In this document: piece after piece, positions 10,983-30,789 of the stretch
Position numbering within the stretch: the stretch's first letter is position 1
How the letters are laid out: each line of letters starts with the position of its first letter
Assembly: GCF_001659605.2 (NCBI RefSeq)
Contig: NC_035176.2
Span: 33,164,716 to 33,228,715 of the forward strand
DNA from: Manihot esculenta
Taxonomy: Eukaryota; Streptophyta; Magnoliopsida; Malpighiales; Euphorbiaceae
Direction of reading: 5' to 3'
Length of the DNA: 64,000 nt
Translations under genes and position numbers: made by a program
The notes under the pieces: generated by a model
What the model was told of the DNA's origin: nothing
The model's database searches: none
The model's input: only the letters and a program-made list of their open reading frames with translations

Positions 10983-13450
10983 TGTAACAGCCCGGAAACC
11001 GGTACCCTCTTTGTAACGGCCCAAACTGCTCGGCACTAGGATCCAGATCGGCTTAAGGCCGCCGGGACCCGTAGTAAGCCTATCTTGAACTCTGTGTATC
11101 TGTTCAAATCCCATACATGATCCGACTGGACTATAACTGTTACAACTTGTCTGTAACACAACCAGACTTAACCTGTAAAACACTCTCTGGAGGTCCAATC
11201 ATATGAACCAACAGCTCAGACATACTAGTCTGAACTAGCCCTCAGGGCTATCTGTAATAAACCAGTGATACTCTACCAAGTAACCTCCATGCACTATGCG
11301 TTGAAACATAGAACCCACTCTGTAAGGATCAGCATATCATAAGTTAACTTGGCTACCATAGAGTCACAGGAATCAAACCTGGTCTTCTCTATTGGCCTTT
11401 CTATGGATCACAGGAATCAAACCTGGTCTTTCCTCTGCATCTACTATATGTCACTGGGTTTTCGAAACACAACATATAGTAAGTCTGGTCTGACTCATTT
11501 CTCATCAAGAAACTTTAAAAACAGGATACATGTATATACAAAGGATTAAACATACACTATTGGCAAAAGCACATTCTATCTCATATACAACTCAACTGAC
11601 TATCTAGTACATCTTTTACAAATATCTCTTTACTATACATCATGTCCACACTATACTCTTACACATAGGCAATCCTTTAGCAACTCTGATGCTTCTCACT
11701 TCCCAGCTACTCTGTACCTGCAACACTGGGGTTAGGGGAAAGGGATGAGCTACTAAAGCCCAGTGAGTAGAAACACTGAAAACAGTTCATTCATACGCTA
11801 TGAAAATGCATCACAACACAAACATCTCAATATATCTTGGATTAGACATGACCCCAAAACTCCCTCGACGGGCTATTGAAGTCGCCTTGGTCCAATCCTC
11901 ACTAAGGTAGACATGACCCCAAAAATACCCTCTGTCAACACTGACCTGACACAATGACAGGAGCCGAAGCTTAGGCTATTGGAGTCGCCTGGGTCCACCT
12001 AATCTCTGATCACATAATATGCAATGCAACAACTTCGTGATTCTAATGCAAATCACCCTACTATAAATCATAGCATCCATGATGCATGAACTATGCTCAT
12101 ACAGTCTGTGTCTGTAGTTAAAAAAACAAGATTAAGTTTCGTTCTACTCACCTCTGCTCCTCTAGCAGAAACTGAACTGACTCTGAAACCTCTAACTCTG
12201 ATGACCTCCTCGATCTCTCGGGTCCAATCCTGAAGCAAGTGGACTCGAATGAGGTGTCAAACATACTCAGAATCCCTCTTAAACAATCCCCTATAAACCC
12301 CTCTGAACCTCTGAAAACCATCACATAAAGCATGCAAAAGAAGGTTGGACAGGACACTTTCGGCGGCAGGTTCGGCGGCCGAATGTCCTGAACAGAGACG
12401 AAACTCACATACTTTCGGCGGCCGAATCTCCTCTTTCGGCGGCCGAACCCTTTCGGGGGCATGGTTCGGGGGCCAAACCACACTCCAGAGACGAAAGTCT
12501 CCTTCCTTCGGCGGCACCTTCGGCGGCCGAACCTTCCCTCCAGAGACGAAAGTCCAATCCTTCGGGGCAGGTTTAGGCAGCCGAAACCACCTCCTCAACA
12601 CGTTCGGCGGCCGAACCCTCTTTCGGCGGCCGAAGCTGGGTTCTCCAGTTAGGCAGAACCTCGCTCACCTCAGACTCAACTTCCCCCAAAGCTTACTCAA
12701 CATGCATAAACACTTCTACTAACACATAGGGGCTTAGAACAAGCCCAAAACCCCAAAAACAACTCAAACAACATACAAAGGCACAAAGGGTCCCTAAACC
12801 CTCACATGCACAACTCATGCAAAAACTCATGCATAACTCCCTTCTCCCTCCATAAAACTTGCTTAAAACATCATAAAACATAAGGATCAACACATACCTC
12901 TTGAAGAACAAAGGCTGGTGTGATCCCAAACTTGAAGATATGGAGATCCAAGCTCCAAAAGTCTCCAAGCTCCACCTCCTTGCTCCAAGCTCACAACTCT
13001 TGAATTCAAGGAGAAAACTCATGAAAACCTTGAAAGATTTGAAGAGAAACCATGAAATCAACCCAAGGAAAGCATGAACTCACCTTAGCCCAAAAAGAGA
13101 GAGAAACCTCCTCTTTTTCCAGAGCAAGGAGCCCTTTATAGGTGGTCAACCGCCCCTCCTTCGGCAGCCTAACCTGCATGCGAAACCATGCAACGTTCGG
13201 CGGCCTAACTTGGAGTTCGGAAGCCAAACCTAAGGCACTTTCGGCGGCCGAACATTACCTTCGGCGGCCGAACCTGCATTTTGCCTCCTTAGTCTTTTCT
13301 CTTCAAAACTCATATTCCTTTCTAACATAAAACCTTTAAACCACTTAAAACCATCTTAAAACCTTTGTTTTACCCTTAGGGAAGGCTCCGACAACCTCGA
13401 ATTCCACCGGACGGTACGAATTCCGATGTCTGAACGAGCCGGGTATTACA
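10983..13450 (-). repeat. 5' LTR (element orientation) of the young element
   Basis: This is the same 2,468-bp sequence as 6180-8647, at a constant offset of 4,803 bp. As the 5' LTR of a minus-strand element it is the copy expected to drive transcription. Its eight palindromes lie at 12371, 12414, 12435, 12519, 12603, 12622, 13240 and 13260. The last two lie upstream of the TATA box, and the first six about 500-770 bp downstream of it. Confidence 0.92.
13134..13141 (-). promoter_or_regulatory. TATA box of the young element's 5' LTR
   Basis: The minus strand reads CTATAAAGGG. It lies about 310 bp into the LTR, after the two palindromes at 13240 and 13260, so U3 is short and R/U5 unusually long. 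Promoter function is inferred from position and resemblance to the TATA of LTR copy 1. Confidence 0.5.
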
Positions 13451-13890
13451 ATCGGTCTCAGAACATGACCACCGGCACCACAAAACCAGTTGGGAAGATA
13501 AAAACCCCAATGAGGTGGGGTGACTAGTCTCGGAATATGACTGTTGGCATCACAAAACCGGTTGGGGAGATGAAACCCTCAATGAGATAGGTGAGCGGTC
13601 TCGGAACATGACTGTCAACACTATAAAACTGGTTGGGGAGACGAAACCCTCAATGAGATAAGTGATCACTATCAGAACATGACCACGGGCACCACAAAAC
13701 CGGTTGGGAAGATGAAGACCCCAGTGAGGTGGGTGATCGGTCTCAAAATATGACTGTCGACATCACAAAACTGGTTAGAGAGACGAAGCCCTCAATGAGG
13801 TAGGTGACCTGTCTCGGAACATGACCGCCGACACCACAAAACTGGCTGGGGAGATGAAGACTCCTATGAGGTAGGTGACTGGTCTTGGGA
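13451..13890 (+). repeat. 71-bp minisatellite in the 3' region of the host Tat element
   Basis: About six imperfect 71-bp units, each with a core like GTCTCGGAACATGAC, CACAAAACTGGTTGGGGAGA and CAATGAGATAGGTGAC, run head to tail. They continue the unit interrupted at 6179. The first five bases (ATCGG) are the second copy of the insertion's target duplication. Tat/Ogre-type elements are known for hypervariable, tandemly repeated 3' untranslated regions that can seed satellites. Confidence 0.85.
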
Positions 13891-14978
13891 ATAAAGGCCC
13901 ATGACGAAGCCCTAATATCAATAAGACTATAAGCCCAAAGAAAACAAACTGAGAAATACATTGCCAACCTAAGAAAAGACCTCGGCATACATAAGACTCA
14001 ACAAACAAATAAGAACCTGGCTCCAACCTTACAAAAAGAGCTCAAATCACACAGGAAAAATAAACCTGAGTTCGACCTCACCAAAGGGCATGGATCACAA
14101 GAATATGAATAGAAAGCCTGGCTCCGACCTTACCAGAGAGCTCAGATCATAGAAAAACGAGATGCCGATCTCATAAAAGAGCCCGACGTGTCGAGAAACT
14201 AGCTTAAGGCATATGCCGACTTCATAGTAGAGCTCGTCACATAAAAATTAACTGAAGGCATTATAATTTCAACTTAATGACAAAGTATTACCCACTGAAA
14301 AGCTAATTTAAGGCTCACAGAGCCAAAACACCATGACGACCTCGAAAATGAGCTCAGTGCCCTTAAAGCCCAAAGGCAAGCAAAGCCAAGGCAAAATCAA
14401 AACAAAAATAAGTCTTATCACTAAGCCCCCATCAACAAACACGCTAATAACATGAAAAATCGTAAAAGAAACACACCTAAACCTGAAGACAGGACTATAT
14501 GAAAATTAAATGGCTCAGCTAGCTAAAGGACAGTACGACCTAAAATAAGGAGCTGTGAAAAAACTAAACTCAGCTTGGATAAAGGATTTAAGAAAATAGA
14601 AGGCCAAAAAACGCTAAGTTATTCAATAAATAGGAAAAATAACACAACGGAAAAGACGCCATACAAGTAAAACAAGATTAACGAGTTGCCAGTTTGGGAA
14701 AGTTCACAGGCTTTACACATAAAAACAACCTAAGTATGGAAATATAAGTAAAGCAAGATTAACGAGCTGTCAACTCGGCACAGTTCCCAAGCAATATACA
14801 TAAAAACAGCCTAAGTGTAAAATGCAAATAAATTCAATAAACAGGAAAAATAAATAAATAGAGGAAAAATAATAAAAACTCAAAATTTTATTAATTATTG
14901 GAGTAAGTTACAGAGGCTACAGGGAAGAGGGAGCAGAACTAACTAAATCATTTACAGGGTTATTTATACTATCTTCCC
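13891..14978 (+). other. Remainder of the Tat 3' region, no gene seen
   Basis: This is A-rich plus-strand sequence with scattered short repeats, such as GAGCTCAGATCATAG-like phrases at 14030-14260. There are two imperfect ~80-bp copies at about 14666-14745 and 14749-14825 (AACAAGATTAACGAG then TACACATAAAAACAACCTAA). It separates the minisatellite from the end of the antisense ORF. No coding sequence is supported. Confidence 0.6.
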
Positions 14979-17414
14979 TTAAGACCCAGAAGGCAAGCGA
15001 GGAGCATTCTTGGGCAAAAAGTTGTCATCCTCTCCGTAACACACCTCCTCGACGTCAGAATCCACTTCAAGGGCTCGTAGGTCTGCCAACAGAGTGGAGG
15101 GGGCATCCTTAGCCTACTTAAGGCCCTGATTATAGCCCAAAGTGAATATGGGGAAGGCCTCCTTGTACATTGTCTCTTTCATCTCTGTAGAGGCCTTATA
15201 CTCCTCCAATCGCACTTCATAGGCCTACTGGATCTTGCCTTTTAGCTCTGTAGAGTCCTTGTACTCTCGCAAACGCTCCTCACAAGCTTGCTGGACCCTA
15301 TCCTCTGCAGTCTAGGCATCCCTTAATAACGCAAAATACCTCTCCTCCAGAGCAGTGACCTCTTGATAGAGTTGTTGTTGTTGGAGACGAGACTCCTCCA
15401 CTGCTGAAGCCATGCCTTTCAGGTACTCGATGTGCTTGTTGAGCTCCTGCTGGAGGAAAGCAGTGCGAGCTAAGGCCTCATCACGTTGGGCCCTAGCCTC
15501 ATCACGTTGATGGCAGGACTCCTTTAAAGAGGACAATTGTGCTAAGGCCTCGTCTCGCTGAGACTCAGCTATAGAAACTCGTTGGGAGGCTCAGGCAACC
15601 TCCTCCTTCCCCCAGTTGCTTGGTTAGGTCCTCAATAAACCCTTGGAACTCAATGATCCGTCCGTGGGCCTCACCAATGGCAACGATGTATTCATCCCGA
15701 CGCTCCTCAGCAATGCGTTGCTCCACCGAGCTCTGAAAAAATCGATTTCGGGCATCGATTTTCAGGAATACCCCAAAGGCCTGCCATAGAAAAACAAAGT
15801 TAAAAAGCTAAAGAAGTTAGAAATACCCTTGAGAATGGCAGATGGCTTACCATCAGGAACATCTCTCTCAAGCTGTCCCTGAGGTCATCTAGAGAGCGAA
15901 TGTTGAGCACCGCCTATTGCTTAGTGGAATGGGCAAGGTGGCTGATGAGGGCTAGGAAACGGGGATTCGACGCATCCGGAGTTCCCTCGAACATCTTCTC
16001 ATAGAGCATCTTAGCTGCCGAAGCCGGCAAAGACTCACGAGTCACCTCGGTAGCATTCAAGAGCTCATTGTCTAGAGTCGACGATAGCTGCTCCATGACT
16101 TTCTTTCCCTCATTAGCGGAGGGGGGAGGGGCTATCCTCGTAGGCTTCATAGTGCGAGCCCATTTGGCAGCCCTACCTTTAATAGCAGGCTTTGAAGTAC
16201 CGGCCCGCTTGCTGGCTGCCCCTCCAATCACTATGGCCCCTAGAGCCTGGAGAGGTGTGACGTCCAAAGGGGCAACTGCAGTGCCCTCCTCCGAACTACC
16301 CTCGGCAGACTCACTGAGTGCAATGGGCTCCTTGAAAGCCGGTTTAGGAGTAGCCAAAGTCTTGGCTGGAGTTGGCGCTTTGGCAGGAATAGACGTCCTC
16401 GAGGCTGTAGACCGAGAACCACCTACTGTAGGCACCAGCGCCAAAGTAAGGGCAGGGGGAGTTGAACGGTTCGCAGCTGTTGGGTCCATCGCTTGAAAGA
16501 CCTCCTAAGTCATGTTGGCCATGTCTTTAGCCTTAAAAGCTGCCAAGGTCGCCCTCATAATCTCCCAAGACAGGAAAAAGTTCTTCGAGAGCTTGATGTT
16601 ATCCATAGGAACAACAGAAGTTGAAAAAGAAATGTCAATCTAGTTAGAACTCAAAATAACAAAAAGAAAATGCAACAAGGAAGAAAAACAGAAAAATAAT
16701 AATACCAGCTTCCCGGAAGTCCCGAAGGTTGGACATGAACATACACTTCTTGATGTCATACTTCTTCCTTACAAAGGTCAGTTAAAGAAGGCAGACTTGG
16801 TCCAACAGGGTTAACCTGAGAAAGTCATTGCAGCCCTGAAGGATTTCCCCCCAAGAGAGAACAACATCTCAGTTAATCCTCGAGCCCTCTTTCAGCTCGA
16901 CAACCACAAAGGCCTCAGCCCAGCCTTTTATCAAGTCCTTATACCCGGCAAAGATGAATAACCCTGTCTAGGGATCAAAGTAGTAGAACCCATAGTTAGA
17001 CCAAACGAGATGGAAGAAAGTGAAGAATAAAATGACAGAGGGGGAAAACTCCAACATAGACAAACAGACTTAAAGCATCACATAAACAAAATGAAATTGG
17101 GAGACAATATACGAGGAGTCACCCTGAAGTAACGAAAGACCTTAATAAAGAAAGGGGTAAAAGGAAAGGTCAGCCTGAAATCGCGTTGCTTAACAAAGAA
17201 GACCAAGCTGCGCCCTTGCTGGGTGTCTATTAAGCCCATAGGAGGTGGATTGGGAAGGACAAACCTTTCATTAGGAAGGGGAGCCATAATCCTATAAATC
17301 ATGGTATCAGCGTAGTCGCTAGAGAAGAAATTGAAAAGGGAAGAAGAAGTAATGAAGGACACCAGACCCACGACATCAGGATTCTAACTGAATCCATGAG
17401 AAGAGTAAGACATA
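14979..17414 (-). pseudogene. Antisense extra ORF (aORF) of the Tat element, putative gypsy-type transposon protein (PF04195-like), decayed
   Basis: This is coding sequence antisense to pol and downstream of it. The first part (17414-17078) starts MSYSSHGF, has a stop, and then runs through FVKQRDFRLTFPFTPFF and TPRILSPNFILF. This is the pattern of the plant family annotated as putative gypsy type transposon. About 16990-16740 continues it (FVVVELKEG-like). A Ser/Thr/Pro/Ala-rich basic middle lies at 16489-15914. A coiled coil rich in Glu, Gln and Arg lies at 15540-15312 (QRDEARAQRDEALA). An acidic tail ends LPKNAPRLPSGS with a stop at 14979-14981. Stops and frame changes show decay, and some gaps may be introns. 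Extra antisense ORFs are known in Tat/Athila elements, but their function is unknown. A close homologue lies at 63225-64000. Confidence 0.75.
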
Positions 17415-17643
17415 CCTAAAACTGGAAAAGTAAGAATTACAGAGAAGAAGGAGAGCAAGATAGCAGAGACAGCGCAATAGGAAGAACTGAGAGTGAAAGC
17501 AAAAATGCAAATTTGAAATGGGTAAAGGCAGAAAGAAGACATTTTAACAAAAGCACTCCTAGAGCTGCGCAGTTATAATTGGAGCTTCAAGATTTACCCC
17601 TTATTAATCATGGAATAATTAGCGAGCGGGTAAAGGAGATACT
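17415..17643 (-). other. Leader of the aORF and polypurine tract of the Tat element
   Basis: This stretch lies between the aORF start and the 3' LTR. On the plus strand, GGGTAAAGGAGATACT (17628-17643) directly precedes the LTR start and is a purine-rich PPT candidate. The corresponding stretch at the right end of the window (62997-63224) is clearly homologous. Confidence 0.6.
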
Positions 17644-18095
17644 TGATAACTATTGGGTATCGGATACCTAAGCCACAACTAAGCTCATATAGGGAGGTCG
17701 GACCATAGCCTCATCAAAGCCCGCTACACGAGTCCACCCACTAGCGGGCGACCCTGACCTTGTGCAAATAGGCCAGACAGAATAGGACTCGGGCATCGTA
17801 GGAGATCCAACTCAACTGATTTGATGGGTTGGTGGGAAACAGACCCTTATACATCCAGAATTATGTCCATATAGCGTCGGAGAAAATTAAATAATCACTT
17901 GATGATGGAAAATGACACAACACATCTGTACGTACGATTCCGCATGATAATAAGTGTATTAGTGTAGAACAACGGTTATGCGTCACTAGAGAATAAAAGA
18001 AAAAAAGATAAAAGAAGAAAAGAATGGGCTAAACAAACTAAGTTTACAAATACATATCTTGAGTCTATCTTTATGGGATCTCAGGATATCACTCA
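17644..18095 (+). repeat. 3' LTR of the left Tat element
   Basis: It starts TGATAACTATTGGG after the polypurine tract and ends near GATATCACTCA. Its reverse complement aligns through short conserved blocks (such as CTGTCTGGCCTATTTG and AATCGTACGTAC) with 62491-62996 at the other end of the window. The 5' LTR lies outside the window, so the target duplication cannot be tested. The 3' end is placed by that alignment and may be a few bases off. Confidence 0.65.
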
Positions 18096-19456
18096 CGATA
18101 AATCTTTTTTCACGATTTCTTTGTTCCACAAATTAGTTTTATAATTTTATTATCTTTTGAGAGAGAGGTCAATCTACTTAATGTCCTGATGGGGCGTAGC
18201 CAGTCTTCTTCATTCCATGAATAGCTGTTTTGCTATTGTTTTGGGTTTCCTTGGTCTTTGGGTTTGTATGCGAGTGTTTGCGTTGGTTTTGAATTATGTT
18301 CTTCTGGATTCTGTTTAGCCTTCGCTATGTTGAGATCAGTTGTGTGGGTGGATGACTTCGACGTTAGAGCTTGGATATTTCCTTACAGCTCCATGTCTGT
18401 TATAATTAGAAATGCTATAAGTCGACCCTTCTCTTTGGTGGCAGTCGATAATGAGGCTGTCGCTTCTACTTGATGTGTTGGTAGTGCTTCTTGGTAGCAG
18501 CACAGCTTCTACTATGCATTGTTTGTTTTTATTCCCATTGTCATGATTCTTCTTCTCTTAGCATGTATGGAGTTTTATTGTTGCTGTTGTTGCTATTCAG
18601 TTGTCGTCAAGTCTTCTAGTTTGCATGGTGTTGCTTGTCGCAAGATGGCCTTGAGTGTTGGGTCGAGTGATTTTGGGTTGCGCTCCTGTTCTCTTCTGTG
18701 CTTTGAGCTTGGTTGTGATTTGTGTTTTAGGCTCCCATGCCGTGCCAATAGGCTTTTAAGCATGGTAAAAAAATAAATTTATTATTTTTCTAATAATTTA
18801 ATATTTCAATATAATACCCAATGAAAAAACAATTTTAATTAATATTATTTTTTGTTTTCAAAAAAAATAATATTATTTTCAGATTATAATAAATTAAATA
18901 GCTATTTAAAAAAAAATAGATTAGCTTGTTAAATTATAGGTATTAAATTGTAATTTATTTTGTAATATAAAATATTAAGAAAAGCTTCATAACCAAATAC
19001 CAAAATTTCACTTCACTCCCTGTGTTTCTCTTCTCATCGAGACTCGACTCCAAAACCTTCATTTTTGCAGCTGAACAACCCTAGATAGCAGTGCTAATCC
19101 ATTCGCTTCTACAGTTCTACTTGGTTCGTTCTTCATCTCTCTCTCTCTTATGCTTCTCGGCCCTCCTTTCTTTTGCGATTATAGCTCCGTGATGAGTTAA
19201 ATTCGAAACTTATCTTGGTCACCTAATTGTTTTAGGTTATCGAATTTCTAGCTTTGCTTTCGTAGCTCGTGTGATATCTTCCGTAGATTGATGTTAGTTT
19301 TGGAATCGAATTGGTTTGTTAATTACGTGCAGTGTGATTACAAATTTGCCGATTTTTGAACATGGTTTAGGTTTTTTTCTTTTCGGAATCAGATGCCTGT
19401 TATGATTTGAATTTTGTGAGCTGTAGGGAATTGTTCCGTGAGAATTTGATGCATAG
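18096..19456 (+). other. Spacer and 5' untranslated region upstream of RRC1; possible LINE tail
   Basis: 18250-18770 is T/G-rich plus-strand sequence ending in a short A-rich tail (GGTAAAAAAATAAA), which recalls a LINE 3' end; support is weak. 18780-19000 is very AT-rich. From about 19010 the sequence becomes C/T-rich (CTCTCTCTCTC at 19138), as expected for the transcription start and leader of the gene beginning at 19457. No other gene is supported. Confidence 0.4.
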
Positions 19457-29401
<9,945 letters not shown>

Positions 29402-30184
29402 GTTGCTTGGTTTATGGTGCTCAACAATATAGAATTTCTTGACTGGACTGAGTTGGCCCTCTCTAAATGCCAACGGATGCAATACTGTGGAACGGAGTTG
29501 GTCTGAGTGTTGAAGGGGAATGTTTTATTAGTGTCTCTCCATCAAACTTCTTTCCAGTTACCGTAAATGATGTGATAATGCTGCCTTCCTGGTGAGAACC
29601 CAAGGTTGCAAAATGCTTCTTGTTGTAGTTAGATTGTTCTGATTTTTGCCTTCCAAAATACAACGTCACGGTTATGTTCACTGCTCAATGATTGATTCAA
29701 TGTATTTCTGCAGCAAATTGCATACAGATTTGGTCCATGACGTGTGTAATTCACTCTGATGCTGATGATTCTTCTTTTTTGGCTTCTGATTAGTCCTTAC
29801 TAATTGACGTCTTCTCTAAATATAATTTTCTCCAATTTTTACTATGAGGGTTGATTCTCCAGAGTCATGACACCCACAATCCAATTAACAAATGGCTGTG
29901 GGGGCTGGGGTAAGAAGATTCACGGTCGGAGTCCTTGAGTTCTATGTTTATTGTTTGATTGTGAGCCATGAGGTTCGACTCGGTTAGAGCCTGATTCAGG
30001 ATTAAATTCGTAATAACTGAATAAAGATTTGATCAAATTTAAATTGATCAAAATAATGTTTGAATAATTTGAAACCGATTGATTTGGTTAAAATTATTGT
30101 TTAAAAAAACTGTAAATGAATTTTAACTGGTAGTTCGGTTTCATTCCTTCCAAAGTTGCTATTTCAAATCTGATTTCAACTCAA
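29402..30184 (+). other. RRC1 3' untranslated region and spacer
   Basis: This is the downstream region of RRC1, with unspliced-looking sequence to about 29760. A T-rich and then A/T-rich spacer follows. RRC1 and the next gene (minus strand) are convergent. No gene is seen here. Confidence 0.5.
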
Positions 30185-30485
30185 ACTGAATCATGTCATG
30201 GCCAGAGGTTTTACTCCTGTTGCTTGAATAACTGAACCATCAGTATTAATTTTACACCACCCCTCGGGCCAACCCAACGATTCTCATAACACACGCCCAA
30301 CGTCCTGGACTCCTCATGCCAGAACCTTGGTTGGCAAATATCTGAAGCCCAAGCAACAAATGATCTGAAAGCACTCCCTCGGCCGCACAAAAGCATCCTT
30401 AGAAGTAAAAAAGTTCCTCCATTTCCAGTGATACCAAAGAGTGGTAGCAAAGAGACCATGTCAAGGAAGATCTTCATGGTCATTT
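30185..30485 (-). pseudogene. LINE relic: RNase H-like (RVT_3) fragment
   Basis: On the minus strand, broken frames give LWYHWKWRN and then, after a frameshift, GWCKINTDGSV. That order is typical of the C-terminal RNase H-like domain of plant LINE polyproteins (W..P..GW.K.N.DG). Only this fragment remains and it is frameshifted. It sits in the convergent spacer between two genes. Confidence 0.6.
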
Positions 30486-30789
30486 AATTATGATCTGCGT
30501 GTATAAAGTCTTTTGATTTATGCTAATGCTTATTAAAAGAAACAAGAAAAGGGAGCTTAAGACTCCTATTGATGAAAATTTATAAGAAACATGCTGAAAA
30601 ATCTTTCATTCTATTCACAGGACAACTCAGTATGACGTGCTACAAAACTTGCACAGGATCTTGCTTATGATCGTTAATGGCTTTTCTGCTAATCCTGCTC
30701 AAACAAACCTAATCTAGATTTACATTTTTTAAAGAACTGAAAAGTAAGAGGAATTATAAACTCATAGGAGGGAGATAATATTAACCCTC

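Larger units (their letters stand above)
6180..13450 (-). mobile_element. Complete, young non-autonomous LTR retrotransposon (LARD-like)
   Basis: The element has two 2,468-bp LTRs at a constant offset of 4,803 bp, and I saw no mismatch in the stretches compared. They flank a 2,335-bp interior. The termini are TGTAACAG...TATTACA on the plus strand. The 5-bp ATCGG duplication flanks it at 6175-6179 and 13451-13455. Orientation is minus: the PBS (10969-10980) abuts the 10983-13450 LTR, and a G-rich polypurine tract (8651-8660) abuts the other LTR. I see no gag, protease, RT, RNase H or integrase inside, so it must have been mobilised in trans. Identical LTRs and an intact TSD mean a recent insertion. 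The PBS type and long LTRs suggest Ty3/gypsy, possibly Tekay/Del; this placement is inference. Confidence 0.93.

Noticed and set aside
13451..13890. Regular repeats that might suggest a CRISPR-like array
   Set aside because: Units are contiguous 71-bp tandem copies without spacers, in a plant retrotransposon 3' region.
16068..16496. 142-codon plus-strand frame
   Set aside because: Shadow of the minus-strand extra ORF, whose coiled coil and homology to 63225-64000 support the minus strand.
18258..18776. Two Cys/Val-rich plus-strand frames
   Set aside because: T/G-rich composition alone explains them; at most a LINE tail.
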